64,000 bases of DNA from Oreohelix idahoensis (GCA_024509875.1 JAMPIV010011341.1:124001-188000); one strand, 5' to 3'; counted from the first letter of the stretch, positions 46,976 through 59,871 are shown. A program made the numbers and translations. The notes: a model not told the origin generated them from the sequence alone.

Positions 46976-49030
46976 GTGTATGAGAGCCTTAATTCTTCAG
47001 CATGCACACGATTCTCAGTGTGCTGGACATATGGGTTTGTCCAGAACTAAAACTAGAGTCCTTGCGTCTTTCTTTTGGCCATTTGTTAATAAAGACATAC
47101 GAATTTATTGCCGGTCTTGTAAAATTTGTCAAGAGGTCAAGTCTAGAGGTCCAAGACATGCTGCACCTATTCAGGCTGCAGATATTCCGATTCGGCCGTT
47201 TCAGAAAATGGCTATAGACATTATTGGCCCGTTTAAGATTAAGTCAGCCAGAGGACACCAATTTATCCTCACTTGCGTTGACATGTGCACGCGTTGGCCA
47301 GAGGCTATTCCTCTGAAGAGCATATCAACTAGCGATATCGCTGACGCTCTTTGGCTCATATTTTCTCGTCTGGGATTCCCCTGAGAAATATTGTCAGACC
47401 ACGGCAGTCAATTAATTTCGGACACTATGTCTCAGGTAATGGCTACGCTAGACATTAAAAGGTCTCTCAGTAGTATTTATCATCCAATGTCCAATGGATT
47501 GGTTGAACGTCTTAATAGGACACTAAAGAACTTACTAGGCAAGATAACGGAAGATCATCCTGATGACTGGGACAGGGTCCTACCTGCAGCTCTCTTTGCC
47601 TATAGAGAGGTTCCCAACGAGCATACAGGGTTTTCTCCTTTCGAACTTGTCTTTGGCGCGCAACCGCGCGGTCCGATGTCCTTGTTACACGATTTGATAA
47701 CTTCCGATAATATTGACGATGATACACAATCGTCATATGAATATGTCATTGCTCTTAGGGAGAAAATTATCGAATCGTGCAGATTAGCAACTTCATCTTC
47801 CGAATTTGCGAAAGAAAAGGCTAGGCGATTTGCTAACAAGAAAAGACGCCTACGTCAACTTTGTCCTGGAGACAAAGCGTTTGTCTTACTTCCCTCAAGA
47901 GAGAACAGACTTCTCATTTCATGGAAAGGTCCATACGCTATAGTCTCGAAAATTTCAGATGTCGACTATATCGTCGATGTGGATGGAAAGCATAAAACCT
48001 TTCATATAAATATGCTTACAGAGTTTATTGAACGTCCAGACTATGTGCAGCCTATTTTCCAGGCGACGGACGACTCTCCAGTCCAACATGGTCACATCTC
48101 ATCCCTGTCCGTTATACAGGAAGAGGAAACTATTTTTTCTGACGTTAACTTACCTCTTCCTGCGATTCCACTTAATTCTACGGAATCATGGAAAAACGTT
48201 ACCGTTTCTTCGAATTTGTCTTTTGAGGAGCAACGTCAAGTATCCTCTACGCTACAATCGTATCAGGATGTCCTTACCGACATTCCTGTACACACAGATG
48301 TCATAGAACATGACATCATGCTTACTGATCGTAATCCGATCAGAGTAAGACCATACCCAATACCTATTCATTTTCAAGCACAGGTCGAGAAAGAATTGGA
48401 TGAAATGATTCAACTGCAAATAATTGAACCATCCACTTCAGCTTATTCTTCGTCGCTAGTTATTGTTCGAAAGAAAGGCAATAACATACGTCTTTGCGTT
48501 GACTATCGCAAATTAAATCAAGTTACGAAGTTCGATGCTGAACCTATGCCTTTATTAGATGATCTACTTATTAGACGTTCTACAGCTAAATTCTTTACTA
48601 AACTAGACTTGTCGAAAGGTCATTGGCAAGTCCCACTGACGGAACACGCCAAACCTCTCACTGCTTTTTCGACACCTAGGGGTCTGTTTCAATGGAATTT
48701 TATGCCTTTCGGGCTTATGAACGCCCCAGCGACTTTCGTGCGCATGATGCGACGAATTCTATCAGATCGTGCAGATGTCATCGCATATTTAGACGACATC
48801 TGTCTTTTCAGCGATACTTGGGAAGAACACTATTAGGGTCTAAAGGAATTGTTATCTACTTTACGTGAGCATAGTTTGACTGCAAAACCCTCTAAAGCTT
48901 TTGTTGGGTTTAGTGAAATTTCTTTCCTATGTCATCGGGTTGGTCATGGTCTGTTGAAGATCGAGGACCAAAACATTTCGAAGATATTAAATATCTCGGT
49001 TCCGAAGACAAAAAAGCAAGTGCGTAGTCT
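46940..49030 (+). pseudogene. pol: Integrase and first half of RT, element B
   Basis: Integrase zinc finger (LQHAHDSQCAGHMG; CRSCKICQE), core with MAIDIIGPF, MSDHGSQLIS and LVERLNRTL, GPY/F-like WKGPYAIV, then RT motifs (CVDYRKLN, LDLSKGHWQVPL, FMPFGLMNAPATF, AYLDDICLFS). A TGA at 47382-47384 replaces a glycine codon present in A, and a TAG at 48834-48836 replaces a leucine codon. At 49030 the frame is cut by element C after KKQVRSL; the rest resumes at 58837. Confidence 0.92.
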
Positions 49031-51500
49031 TGTGGTAAAGTGGGATGATATAAATAGTTATAGGGGACTTAGTGTATTGACTGAGATCAGCTGTGAAGGT
49101 ATCTGTATCTAATAGGTGTAGTGTTTTACAGATAACCTTACTTGCTACCACATTTATACCTCAGTCAGAATTATTCTGGAATATTGTGATGACTACGTTG
49201 AATGTCTAGGGTTTTGTAAATGATGAAGTGTAAGTCACAACAACAACAGACAGATAAACAATTTAAGTTTATTTCACAACACCGTACACCACTGTGACAC
49301 TCACACACATATAACACTTTATAAGACTATCTTAAATGAGTCAATGGTAAAGTTTCAAATATATATGTATTAATTACTTTCACTAATAGATATCCTGATT
49401 CAACTACACAGTGAACCAGGAATCACAATCATATGTAATCACAACTTATATGTACATAATTTAGAAATATGAACCTTTTAGTGACATATTTTATTAGTAT
49501 TATACTATGTGTGTCAGTTTTGTAGTAGTACTATGAGGTAATACTGGTTTTGTTTTTCAAGCTATGTTGTTATTTGTCATCATGACTTCAAGTGTTTGTT
49601 TATCTTGGAAATAGTAGGGGGAAAAGTTCACAGTTCCTATCAATTTAAACAATGTATTGTCCCTCTGTTTTACTATAATGTCAATTTTTGAGGGGGACAC
49701 ATAATGTTGAGCTCCTCTGGCCACAGAGGCTTAACTTTCGTGATGGCGGCAGGAAAAGACTCCTCTGCTCGATTGCTCCCCTGTGTTCTGGAGACACCTC
49801 ACTGGTCACTATCTGGACCCAGGAGTATGCTGTCAGCCTCTAGATTCAGCAAAGCTCAGACCAGGTGCTGCTCAATAACTTTAGGACCACAGTCCCTGAA
49901 ACAAGAAGGTTGTACCTCCTATTTCAGAACTAATTTATAATCTATTTCTAGACTGAACACAATACATAACAAACACTGAGTTCAGAGCGGTAGGCCAACT
50001 GCTATCTTCATCTGAAACAATTTACACCAGTATACACCTCCCTAATGGTTACTACGCCTCTGCAATTCCAGCATTAGTTCTTTCTAGTCAATAAGATAGG
50101 TGTCAGTGTACTGTTTGACAATTCCATGCAGTTTTACTTTTTTCCGACACCTTCTGTTCAGGTTGGAGCACTATATAGGCTTTGCCTCATGTTCGCTACT
50201 GAACCACACACATATACAGACATAAATTATCAATTTACATTCAATTTTCATTAAAAAGATATTGAATATATCAAGCTTACCACAATTCATGGAAATAATA
50301 CACAATTACGTTGACTGGCAATGAATATGGCACAAAATCCGACCTGCCGCTGTCTCAGGTTTTACTTAGAAAAATATAAGCTGAATCTCAACGCACTGTT
50401 GCTTTAGAAAGTTTATTTGAAAATGTGGTGCTGAACTGACGCTTCTAATTGACTATATTGGCGGGTCTAACCAATCGTGCCATGTTTACACAAGCGTTTG
50501 AAAAAAAGTACCCTTCCTTCCGTCTCCCCTAACAACAAAAAATAGTATTTATAGTCCGACTAATCGTGTTTAGCCTTACATTTATTTCTATCCAATCAAA
50601 TAGGATTTAACATGGGGACCTATTTCCCGTACAATGGTGGTTTCAAAATCTGCCACTGAGCGATTCTGATTTTGGTGTTGTCTGACAGCACCACCATTTT
50701 ATTTTGGCTATAACTTGTTAATTCCTAGACTATTTGCGTAACACTTAACATATTCTTTGTCAGCAAGTCCTAAGGAACCCAACTATATAAATTTAAGGGA
50801 GCTAGGTGGCTGCGTTCAAAATATGTATTTTCTAGGATAGTCGTGTATTTGTTTTTTTTATTTTTTATGTTTAGAACCGCCACCTGTCCTGCTGTACTGT
50901 CAGACTAATGTCAGGATTTTAGACATAAAACAGTAGAATGTCATGTTGCCTAATAAGCGTTTTTCAGGTTTTTAAACATAACTCTCGTATGGGTAGTGTT
51001 TTTTATCACTGTCCATCTGGAAAAAAAAGTATTGCTTCTGGCCTTTCGCTTGGGGTGGGTGGCATTAATTGTATATCGCGAGACGCGTGTTTAGTGTTGC
51101 ATGCGTTCCTGCTTTCAGCCCTCCCTTCTCTCTATCCTAAGTTCATCTGTCTTTTCATCACGCCGTGTATAAAATGAAATTAATGGAAGTATTAATTTAG
51201 GTCATTATGCGGTGTGCCTCTCAATGTTTTTCTTAGAAATGCAGTACACGTTTTATTGTACTGTGGAAACGCGTGTATGCTGCTATAGGCTTTATTATTA
51301 ACGTGGAAACGTTACAATTTGCAGACGAAGCATAAAAGGGGTTTTTATTGTTCAACTAGCAAGACGTTCTATTAACACAGGCGTACGCTATTGGAAAGCA
51401 CGGGTCTTTAACCATTTCTCTATCCTTTTATGGAATTTATGTGTTAGGCTTTACATGTACCTTTTAATTTATATATGTGTATTTAGAATGTCTCACGACA
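49031..51500 (-). repeat. 3' LTR of element C
   Basis: On the plus strand it starts TGTGGTAAAGTGGG and ends CTCACGACA. A palindromic TATA-like CTATATAG lies at about 50170. The plus-strand frame 49704-49940 is shared by both LTRs but is antisense to the element and has no known domain. Confidence 0.96.
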
Positions 51501-51516
51501 AATTCTCCCCTCTTAA
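51501..51516 (-). promoter_or_regulatory. Polypurine tract of element C
   Basis: Minus strand TTAAGAGGGGAGAATT directly abuts the 3' LTR (which starts TGTCGTGAG). It would prime plus-strand DNA synthesis. Confidence 0.85.
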
Positions 51517-51570
51517 AACAGACGTTATATGTCAGTCTATAATTCTATATACACATAGAGAAATTTATTA

Positions 51571-53520
51571 TTATTTCTGGGGCTTACAGTGATTCTCATC
51601 ACACGGATGGCGGCTTAAAAAATCAGCTCCCAGATTTGTCTTTCCATTTATATACTCTATGCTAAACTCATATGGCTGCATCAGTAATGACCAACGGAGT
51701 AATCTAGAATTTTCATGTCTAGCCTGCGCTAGAAACGAGAAGGGTTTGTGATCCGTTTGTAACTTAAATGCCTTCCATACAGATAAATATTGAATTTCTT
51801 TATCGCCCATATTACTGCAAGACATTCGTTTTCGCTAGTTGAGTAATTGGTTTCAGCTTTATTCAACTTTCTGCTAGCATATGCCACTGGGCTTAATTCC
51901 CCATCCAATGCATCTGATTTCTGTAGCAGAGTCGCACCTAACCGAATATTACTGGCATCCGTCCTTACAATGAATTCTTGACTTAAGTCAGGTAGTTTCA
52001 AAATAGGTTTGCTTGTAAGCTTTTCCTTCAATACCTGGTAAGCCAATTCACATTGTGGTGTCCATGTAATTCGATCTGGATTTCCTTTACGTGTCAAATC
52101 AGTTAACGGTGCACATATGGAATTAAAGTTTTTGATATACTTTTGGTAGAAACCACATAATGGGACAAAGGATCTCACGTCTTTCTTGGTTTGTGGTCTC
52201 GGGGCTTTCTTTAGTTTTTCTAAATTCTTGGGGTCAGGGGTCATGTTTCCCTGATAGACTGTGTGTCCCAAGAATTCTAATTCTTTACATCCAACGCAAC
52301 ATTTGGTTGGTCGGGCTGTTAAATTCGCTTCTCTAAGTCGATTAAACAGCATGTTCAGAGAGTCAATGTGTTCCTCAAATGTTTCTGTTGCTATAAGGAT
52401 ATCATCCATGAAATTTGTGATACATGGATTATTCAGAGGGTCCAATAATTTTCTCATCATTCTAGAGAAGACACTAGGTGCATTCTTCAATCCAAATGGC
52501 AATCTGTTAAACTCATAGTGTCCCTCTGAGGTACTAAAAGCTAGGTATGGTCTAACCTCAGGCTTTACTGGAATCTGATAGTATCCTTTACTCAGATCCA
52601 CTTTTGAGAAATATTTAGCTTTATTTAGCCTGGCAAACAACTGATTTGTATCCGGCAAGGGATCCACCTGTCCTTCTGTAATAGCATTCAGTCTCCTGTA
52701 ATCTATACAGAGTCTATGTTCTCCAGAGGGTTTCCTTAAGAGTACAACACTGGAACTATACGAAGATTCACTGTGTGAAATAATTCCTTCCTTCAACAAA
52801 TAGTCTATCTCTTCCTTCAAAGCTTTCTCCTTAGCAAAAGGAATCGAATAAGGTTTCATACAGACATGTGTGGGGTCTATCAGTTTCATATCATATTCCA
52901 ATAAAGTTGTATGCCCTGGTCGGTCCGTTAACACCTCTGTATGATTATCTAGAACCTGTTGCACTCTCTCTTTCTGATTTTTCGTTAAATATGTACTGAT
53001 TTTCACCTGTGCCGCTGTCTCACAAGGATGTAATGGATATTCAAATGATGAAAGTGGTTCCTTTTTCATCTCCATTGCAATGGACAAGGTCAACAAGTGT
53101 GTCTTTTCCTGATGTTCTCTTTCCAAATATTTCTTCAGGAGATTCACATGATAGATTTTTTCTTTCCCCTTCTTATCTATCTTATTATTTGTTCTAGACA
53201 CCTTCTCTAGAACTGTATATGGACCTTGCCATCCAATTTGTAACTTATTCTGACTACCGGTGAGAAGAAGCAGTACCTTCTCTCCCACAGCCAAATCTCT
53301 GTCTTTAGCTTTCCTGTTATAATAGGCAGCATGTTTCTTCCTGGCTTGTCTCAAATTTTCATTGGCAAGTTTCCAGCCAGTTTTTAAACGAGTGGTCAGC
53401 TCATTCACATATTGGTATGAGGATGTAATATTTTCCTCTGCCTTTTCATCAGTCCACGTTCTTAACAGAGCTACATATGGACCTTTAATTTTGTGGACCT
53501 ATTTGTCCATGCACCGGTAT
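51571..53520 (-). pseudogene. pol: Integrase C-terminal module, RT and RNase H, element C
   Basis: In minus-strand order: KIKGPYVALLRTWTDE and a GPY/F-like module (IGWQGPYTVLEKV), then RT (CIDYRRLN, VDLSKGYYQIPV, FNRLPFGLKNAPSVF, catalytic FMDDILIAT), then RNase H (RTDASNIRLGATLL, NECLAVIWAIKKF, TDHKPFSFL, LGADFLSRHP). The order integrase then RT again fits the Gmr1 type. A stop lies before 53408, and a frameshift near 51780 splits the RNase H, so the C-terminal piece reads in the frame 51825-51571. Confidence 0.92.
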
Positions 53521-54376
53521 GGTCTCTTCCACTTGAAGCGCTATAGTGATGATTTTTCTTCCCAGAATTATCATGCACAAAACGACCGCTACCAATCCTT
53601 TTCTTGGGGCTTTCTCCCCACTTAGAATTCTTGATGAGAGATACATCCTCTTCCTCCAGTTTGTTTAAGTCCGATTGAGGGATTTTCGGCTTATCCTGGG
53701 GTAAGACATCTTTTTGTACTCGCCGCATAGTGGCCATTGTAAAACAGTTAAGTGAAGCTTGTCCGTGAAAAGGGGCTTCCCATTCCATTTGGTCCACTTT
53801 ATCAAATTTATTTTTCTTTGTATTATCAGGCCTAATTTTGCCCCTTGGCGTGTCCAGGTCCTGATCAATGTTCCCACTTGTGGGTGTTCCCTCATGTGAT
53901 ATGCTACACCTTTCTACAAAATTCTCAATGTCCCACCTTGCCTTGGGCCAATAATAATTGTGAGCCACCTTTTGGATGTTGGTACCTATTTTCTCATGGT
54001 CCCCATCTTGTTTCACATGTAGGCTCCTTATTAAGTCTGCCCTATATGCCTTTGGAAGAACCAACTGTCCGTGACCATGGGATCTAGTTCCGGCCTTCCT
54101 GTAAATCAACTTGTTTTTCATGTAAAAATCTCCCTTGCCTGGAGTTGTATGACAAGTTGACAATTTCCTGAAACAAGGCTTGAGGGTCTTATCCCCAGCC
54201 TGTGCCTTCCTCATCTCTTCTGGAGTGGTATCTAACATAATATCCTCCTCCTGTCTTGAGGTTGACCTGACCTGAAGGGTGGCCATAACTATAGGGTTCC
54301 TTCTGCAACGGTCAGTGTCATGGTTGTTCATCTTACAATTTTTACACCATCTTTTTCCTTGGTTGAAAGATTTTCT
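53521..54376 (-). pseudogene. gag zinc knuckle and integrase N-terminal finger, element C
   Basis: A CCHC knuckle CKNCKMNNHDTDRC (C-x2-C-x4-H-x4-C) lies at about 54300-54345. It is followed without any protease by PEEMRKAQAGDKTLK and the integrase zinc finger (LHVKQDGDHEKIGTN...NYYWPKARWDIENFVERC). The last Cys of the finger is not seen (CSIS). The next ~140 codons do not look like an integrase core: no D-x-D-x-E pattern is found in any frame. Confidence 0.75.
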
Positions 54377-55511
54377 TTAATCATATTTCCTTTCATCGAA
54401 TTGTGGGGTTTTATTTTTATTGTCATACCGTGGCCTATCAAACTGGTGCTTACCTTTGTTTTGATCTCTAGGATCAAATTTATTAAAGTTCTGTGGTGCC
54501 CTAAAATTTTCTACCTGTTTCTTCTTATTACCTGATACCTCTGTCTGAGCTGCTTGATACCTTTCAGCAACATTTAGCAACTCACCCAGCCTCTCTGCAC
54601 CTTGTTCCATGAGAAACTTTCTCAGGTCTGGAGCCATGGACTCTCTTAATTGTTCTATAAGGACCATTTCCTTAAGATCTTGGGTTTTCCCCCAGAGAAG
54701 TCCATTTCTCCAAGTATGTCTCTAACCGTGCAGAGAACTGGTGATAGGTTTCACCTGACAGTAGTTTAGCATTCCTAAATTTTTTCCTATAAAATTCTGC
54801 GTTCTTTTCATATCTTAACAAAAGAGCCTGCTTTAGCATGTCATAATTTTCTTGATCACTTCTGTTCATTTTGGCAAAAACTTCATAAGCTGCCCCACGA
54901 AGCCCTTGAGATAACTTTAAGCTCCACCTTTCTCTCTCTAACCCATACGTGGTAGCTAATAGTTCATATCTATTTAGATAGCTCTCAATATCATCGTCTT
55001 TCTCAACAAAATGATCTAAATGAAAATTCATAGCTGAGGTTGAGGCTCCCTGACTAGCAGTGGCATCAGAGGCAAAGGGACTGGCACCATTTTCAGGAGC
55101 ATGGCCTTGAAACTCAAACTCCCTTAGTCGTAACTCATGTTCCCTTTGTAATCTCTTATCCTCTCTTTCTGCTTCCCTTTCTGCAGCTAATCTCTTGTCT
55201 TCCCTTTCTGCAGCTAATTTCTTCTCTTCCCTTTCTGCAGCCAATCGCTTCTCTTCTCTTTCTGCCTCCAATTTCTTAGCCTCAGCCTCAATCTGCAGCC
55301 TTTTAGTCTCAGCCTCAGCCTCAAATTGTAACTTCTTAATTTCCTTTTCAGCCTCTAACTTTCTTTCGGCCTCTTTTTCTAACCTTCTTTCTTCCCGTTC
55401 AATATATTTGTCACATTCAGCAGTGACATAAGCAATCATAATTTGCCCGTCCATTCCTAACTCTTTTGCAGTCTGCACAGCAGCAGATCGAAATTTGGCC
55501 AGGTCCGCCAT
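54377..55511 (-). pseudogene. gag: gag of element C, frameshifted
   Basis: ATG at 55511 (MADLAKFRSAAVQTAKELG). N-terminal coiled coil with AEREEKRLA-type nine-residue repeats, then a gag core (FHLDHFVEKDDDIESYLNRY, ENYDMLKQALLLRY, GETYHQFSARLETYLEKW). The frame shifts at about 54680 and continues LIEQLRESMAPDLRKFLMEQ (SCAN/retroviral-gag-like), ending at a TAA near 54377 just before the zinc knuckle. Same general design as gag of A and B, but with a true CCHC knuckle. Confidence 0.9.
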
Positions 55512-55564
55512 TTTCTAACAGGTAAATGTATAAAATATTTAACTAAACAATTTTATCTATGACT

Positions 55565-56237
55565 AATTAACTCAGGTAATGAAAACTGGGTTGAACTTGA
55601 AGAAACACCAATACAAGATGTAGAATCATACACATATCTTGGCAGTAATATAGACAAAGATGGAGGGACAGACAGCGATATCAAAATAAGAATACAAAAG
55701 GCAAGAGGAGCTTTCATTGCATTGGGAAATATATGGAGATCAAGAGAAATAGGATCCAACACGAAAATAAGAATCTTCAACTCAAATGTGAAGTCAGTCC
55801 TATTGTATGGCTCGGAGACATGGAGAACAACAAAGACAACAACCAAAAAGCTACAGACTTTCATAAATGGGTGCTTGCGTAGAATAGAGGAATTAAAATG
55901 GTATGACAAGGTTACCAATGTGGAACTGATGACAAGAACTGGACAAGTGCCAGTGGAACAAGAGATGAGAAGAAGACGATGGCGATGGATAGGACACACA
56001 CTGAGGAAACCTGTTGATAGCATTACAAGGCAGTCCTTGTTCTGGAACCCCCAGGGCAAGAGAGGCAGAGGAAGACCAAGAAGTACGTGGAGAAGAGAGT
56101 TGGAAACAGAGGTGAAAATGATGAGGAGAACATGGAAAGAACTTGAGATGATGGCACGTGACAGGAGGACTTGGCATGTGTTTGTTGAAGGCCTATGCTC
56201 CTTTGGGAGTGGAGGGTTATGAATGAATTAACTCAGG
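55565..56237 (+). mobile_element. LINE-2 insertion inside the leader of element C
   Basis: A 5'-truncated LINE (55577-56225) bounded by the 12-bp duplication AATTAACTCAGG (55565-55576 and 56226-56237). The 3' UTR is only a few bases, ending TGAATG, which fits RTE-like LINEs with very short tails. Confidence 0.95.
55578..56222 (+). pseudogene. LINE-2 polymerase, C-terminal fragment
   Basis: Open from the insertion edge to the TGA at 56220-56222. Encodes the post-RT region: YTYLGSNIDKDGG, VLLYGSETWRTTK, KWYDKVTNVELM, RRRWRWIGHTLRKP, GKRGRGRPRSTWRRELE and MARDRRTWHVFVEGLC. No RT core is present because of 5' truncation, so it is inactive. No stop within the fragment, in line with recent insertion. 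Confidence 0.92.
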
Positions 56238-56338
56238 ACAACACAGGCACTGAGAGCTCAACCTTATTTATTTTCACCCAAGGGTACCTTTTACTTCTTT
56301 ATTATTCCCAATATATATATAATAGGAGAAAGTTCAAT

Positions 56339-56358
56339 ATCCCGGGAGCGAGACCCCA
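56339..56358 (-). promoter_or_regulatory. Primer-binding site of element C
   Basis: Minus strand TGGGGTCTCGCTCCCGGGAT, 5 bases after the 5' LTR. The complement ends in CCCCA and has the look of a tRNA T-arm and acceptor end (ATCCCGGGAGCGAGACC then CCA). The tRNA was not identified. Confidence 0.75.
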
Positions 56359-56363
56359 ATATA

Positions 56364-58831
56364 TGTGGTAAAGTGGGATGATATAAATAGTTATAGGGGA
56401 CTTAGTGTATTGACTGAGATCAGCTGTGAAGGTATCTGTATCTAATAGGTGTAGTGTTTTACAGATAACCTTACTTGCTACCACATTTATACCTCAGTCA
56501 GAATTATTCTGGAATATTGTGATGACTACGTTGAATGTCTAGGGTTTTGTAAATGATGAAGTGTAAGTCACAACAACAACAGACAGATAAACAATTTAAG
56601 TTTATTTCACAACACTGTACACCACTGTGACACTCACACACATATACACTTTATAAGACTATCTTAAATGAGTCAATGGTAAAGTTTCAAATATATATGT
56701 ATTAATTACTTTCACTAATAGATATCCTGATTCAACTACACAGTGAACCAGGAATCACAATCATATGTAATCACAACTTATATGTACATAATTTAGAAAT
56801 ATGAACCTTTTAGTGACATATTTTATTAGTATTATACTATGTGTGTCAGTTTTGTAGTAGTACTATGAGGTAATACTGGTTTTGTTTTTCAAGCTATGTT
56901 GTTATTTGTCATCATGACTTCAAGTGTTTGTTTATCTTGGAAATAGTAGGGGGGAAAGTTCACAGTTCCTATCAATTTAAACAATGTATTGTCCCTCTGT
57001 TTTACTATAATGTCAATTTTTGAGGGGGACACATAATGTTGAGCTCCTCTGGCCACAGAGGCTTAACTTTCGTGATGGCGGCAGGAAAAGACTCCTCTGC
57101 TCGATTGCTCCCCTGTGTTCTGGAGACACCTCACTGGTCACTATCTGGACCCAGGAGTATGCTGTCAGCCTCTAGATTCAGCAAAGCTCAGACCAGGTGC
57201 TGCTCAATAACTTTAGGACCACAGTCCCTGAAACAAGAAGGTTGTACCTCCTATTTCAGAACTAATTTATAATCTATTTCTAGACTGAACACAATACATA
57301 ACAAACACTGAGTTCAGAGCGGTAGGCCAACTGCTATCTTCATCTGAAACAATTTACACCAGTATACTCCTCCCTAATGGTTACTACGCCTCTGCAATTC
57401 CAGCATTAGTTCTTTCTAGTCAATAAGATAGGTGTCAGTGTACTGTTTGACACTTCCATGCAGTTTTACTTTTCGCCGACACCTTCTGTTCAGGTTGGAG
57501 CACTATATAGGCTTTGCCTCATGTTCGCTACTGAACCACACACATATACAGACATAAATTATCAATTTACATTCAATTTTCATTAAAAAGATATTGAATA
57601 TATCAAGCTTACCACAATTCATGGAAATAATACACAATTACGTTGACTGGCAATGAATATGGCACAAAATCCGACCTGCCGCTGTCTCAAGCTTTTATTT
57701 AGAAAAATATAAGCTGAATCTCAACGCACTGTTCCTTTAGAAAGTTTATTTGAAAATGTGGTGCTGAACTGACGCTTCTAATTGACTATATTGGCGGGTC
57801 TAACCAATCGTGCCATGTTTACACAAGCGTTTGAAAAAAAGTACCCTTCCTTCCGTCTCCCCTAACAACAAAAAATAGTATTTATAGTCCGACTAATCGT
57901 GTTTAGCCTTACATTTATTTCTATCCAATCAAATAGGATTTAACATGGGGACCTATTTCCCGTACAATGGTGGTTTCAAAATCTGCCACTGAGCGATTCT
58001 GATTTTGGTGTTGTCTTACAGCACCACCATTTTATTTTGGCTATAACTTGTTAATTCCTAGACTATTTGCGTAACACTTAACATATTCTTTGTCAGCAAG
58101 TCCTAAGGAACCCAACTATATAAATTTAAGGGAGCTAGGTGGCTGCGTTCAAAATATGTATTTTCTAGGATAGTCGTGTATTTGTTTTTTTATTTTTTAT
58201 GTTTAGAACCGCCACCTGTCCTGCTGTACTGTCAGACTAATGTCAGGATTTTAGACATAAAACAGTAGAATGTCATGTTTCCTAATAAGCGTTTTTCAGG
58301 TTTTTAAACATAACTCTCGTATGGGTAGTGTTTTTTATCACTGTCCATCTGAAAAAAAAGTATTGCTTCTGGCCTTTCGCTTGGGGTGGGTGGCATTAAT
58401 TGTATATCGCGAGACGCGTGTTTAGTGTTGCATGCGTTCCTGCTTTCAGCCCTCCCTTCTCTCTATCCTAAGTTCATCTGTCTTTTCATCACGCCGTGTA
58501 TAAAATGAAATTAATGGAAGTATTAATTTAGGTCATTACGCGGTGTGCCTCTCAATGTTTTTCTTAGAAATGCAGTACACGTTTTATTGTGTTGTGGAAA
58601 CGCGTGTATGCTGCTATAGGCTTTATTATTAACGTGGAAACGTTACAATTTGCAGACGAAGCATAAAAGGGGTTTTTATTGTTCAACTAGCATGACGTTC
58701 TATTAACACCGGCGTACGCTATTGGAAAGCACGGGTCTTTAACCATTTCTCTATCCTTTTATGGAATTTATGTGTTAGGCTTTACATGTACCTTTTAATT
58801 TATATATGTGTATTTAGAATGTCTCACGACA
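56364..58831 (-). repeat. 5' LTR of element C
   Basis: 2468 bp, nearly identical to 49031-51500. TATA-like CTATATAG at about 57507-57514. AGTCT follows on the plus strand. Confidence 0.96.
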
Positions 58832-58836
58832 AGTCT

Positions 58837-59407
58837 CTTGGGATTAATACAATTCTATGGAAGATTCATTGAGAATCTGTCCTCCATTATGGCATCACTT
58901 TCATCTTTATTGAAGAAAGGTTCTCCTAATATGGTGCGTTGGTCCCAAGAATGCCAAACTTCATTGGATCAGGTTAAGAATTTGTTCTCATCTCACCCTA
59001 TCTTAAGACTACCAACGATTGATAAGACTTTTGTTCTTCGTAGTAATGCCTCTTCCACTGGGATTGGAGCGGCACTAATGCAGGAGTATTCAGGAACTCT
59101 GCATCCTGTAATGTATATCTCTAGGAAGCTAAATGCGGCAGAAAGGAATTACTCGGTTTTAGACCGTGAATTGTTGGCTATGGTTTGGTCCATTCTTAAG
59201 CTACAAAGGTTCCTTCTGGGCGCGCATTTCCTTATGGAAACCGACCAAAAAGCTCTTACGGCTATGCAAAGTAAGGATTTGAAGAGCTCGAGATCTACTC
59301 GTTATGCTATTGCTCTTCAGCCTTTCCATTTCACGGTGCGAGCTATCCGTGGTTCGGATAATGTGATGGCGGACATATTGTCTAGATGCCCACATGATTC
59401 CAATTAA
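58837..59407 (+). pseudogene. pol: Second half of RT and RNase H, element B
   Basis: Continues the interrupted pol of B: GLIQFYGRFIENLSS (end of RT and connection), RNase H with RSNASSTGIGAAL, NYSVLDRELLAMVW, ETDQKALTAM and MADILSRCPHDSN, then stop. The first RNase H catalytic Asp appears changed to Asn (RSNAS against RSDAS in A), a likely inactivating substitution. Confidence 0.92.
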
Positions 59408-59871
59408 ATCTTGTGTCCTAGTTTTTCCTGATACACTTTCAGACTTAGGTCTGTCCTTAATATCCTAAGATATTGTAATACAAATGTATTTGGATAATGT
59501 ATAAAGAATTTAATAAATTTGATTTTGTCCATCCATCAGTGATATGTTACTAATAAAGCATTGTAATTCATTATATTTGTATATTGCTATAATTATAGTA
59601 TTTGATAATGTTTGATATATGATTGGTATTGCCAGCAACTTAGGTTTCTTTAAGGATACCCCCTGAGTATGTTTGGCTTAGAGGAAATATTTTCTCTTAT
59701 GATGGGGGATGATTTTTACTCTCTCCAGACGCTTTATTTATGCGTCTATTGTACCTGATATTAGGTTCATTCTTTCATGAGCACATAATTGATGCTTGTG
59801 CTATCTTGCTCATGGACATATTTTTTAAAAAAAATATATCATCTTTTTTTACAGGGGGGGTTGTAGTAATA
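59408..59871 (+). other. 3' UTR of element B with hairpin string and polypurine tract
   Basis: Stems: GAGGAAA/TTTTCTC (59681-59687, 59690-59696), AGACGC/GCGTCT (59727-59732, 59742-59747), CATGAGC/GCTCATG (59776-59782, 59808-59814) enclosing CACA/TGTG. Polypurine tract AGGGGGGGTTGTAG at 59853-59866, just before the LTR. Confidence 0.7.

Larger units (their letters stand above)
49031..58831 (-). mobile_element. LTR retrotransposon C, minus strand, nested in B
   Basis: LTRs of 2470 and 2468 bp with TG...CA ends, flanked by AGTCT (49026-49030 and 58832-58836), which restores the RT/RNase H reading of B when removed. Internal region of 4863 bp with PBS, gag, integrase remnants, RT-RNase H and polypurine tract, all on the minus strand. 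About 20 differences between LTRs by hand count. Carries a LINE-2 insertion. Confidence 0.96.

Noticed and set aside
49704..49940. 78-codon plus-strand frame, identical in protein to 57036-57272.
   Set aside because: It lies in both LTRs of element C, antisense to the element. Identity follows from LTR duplication and no domain is seen.
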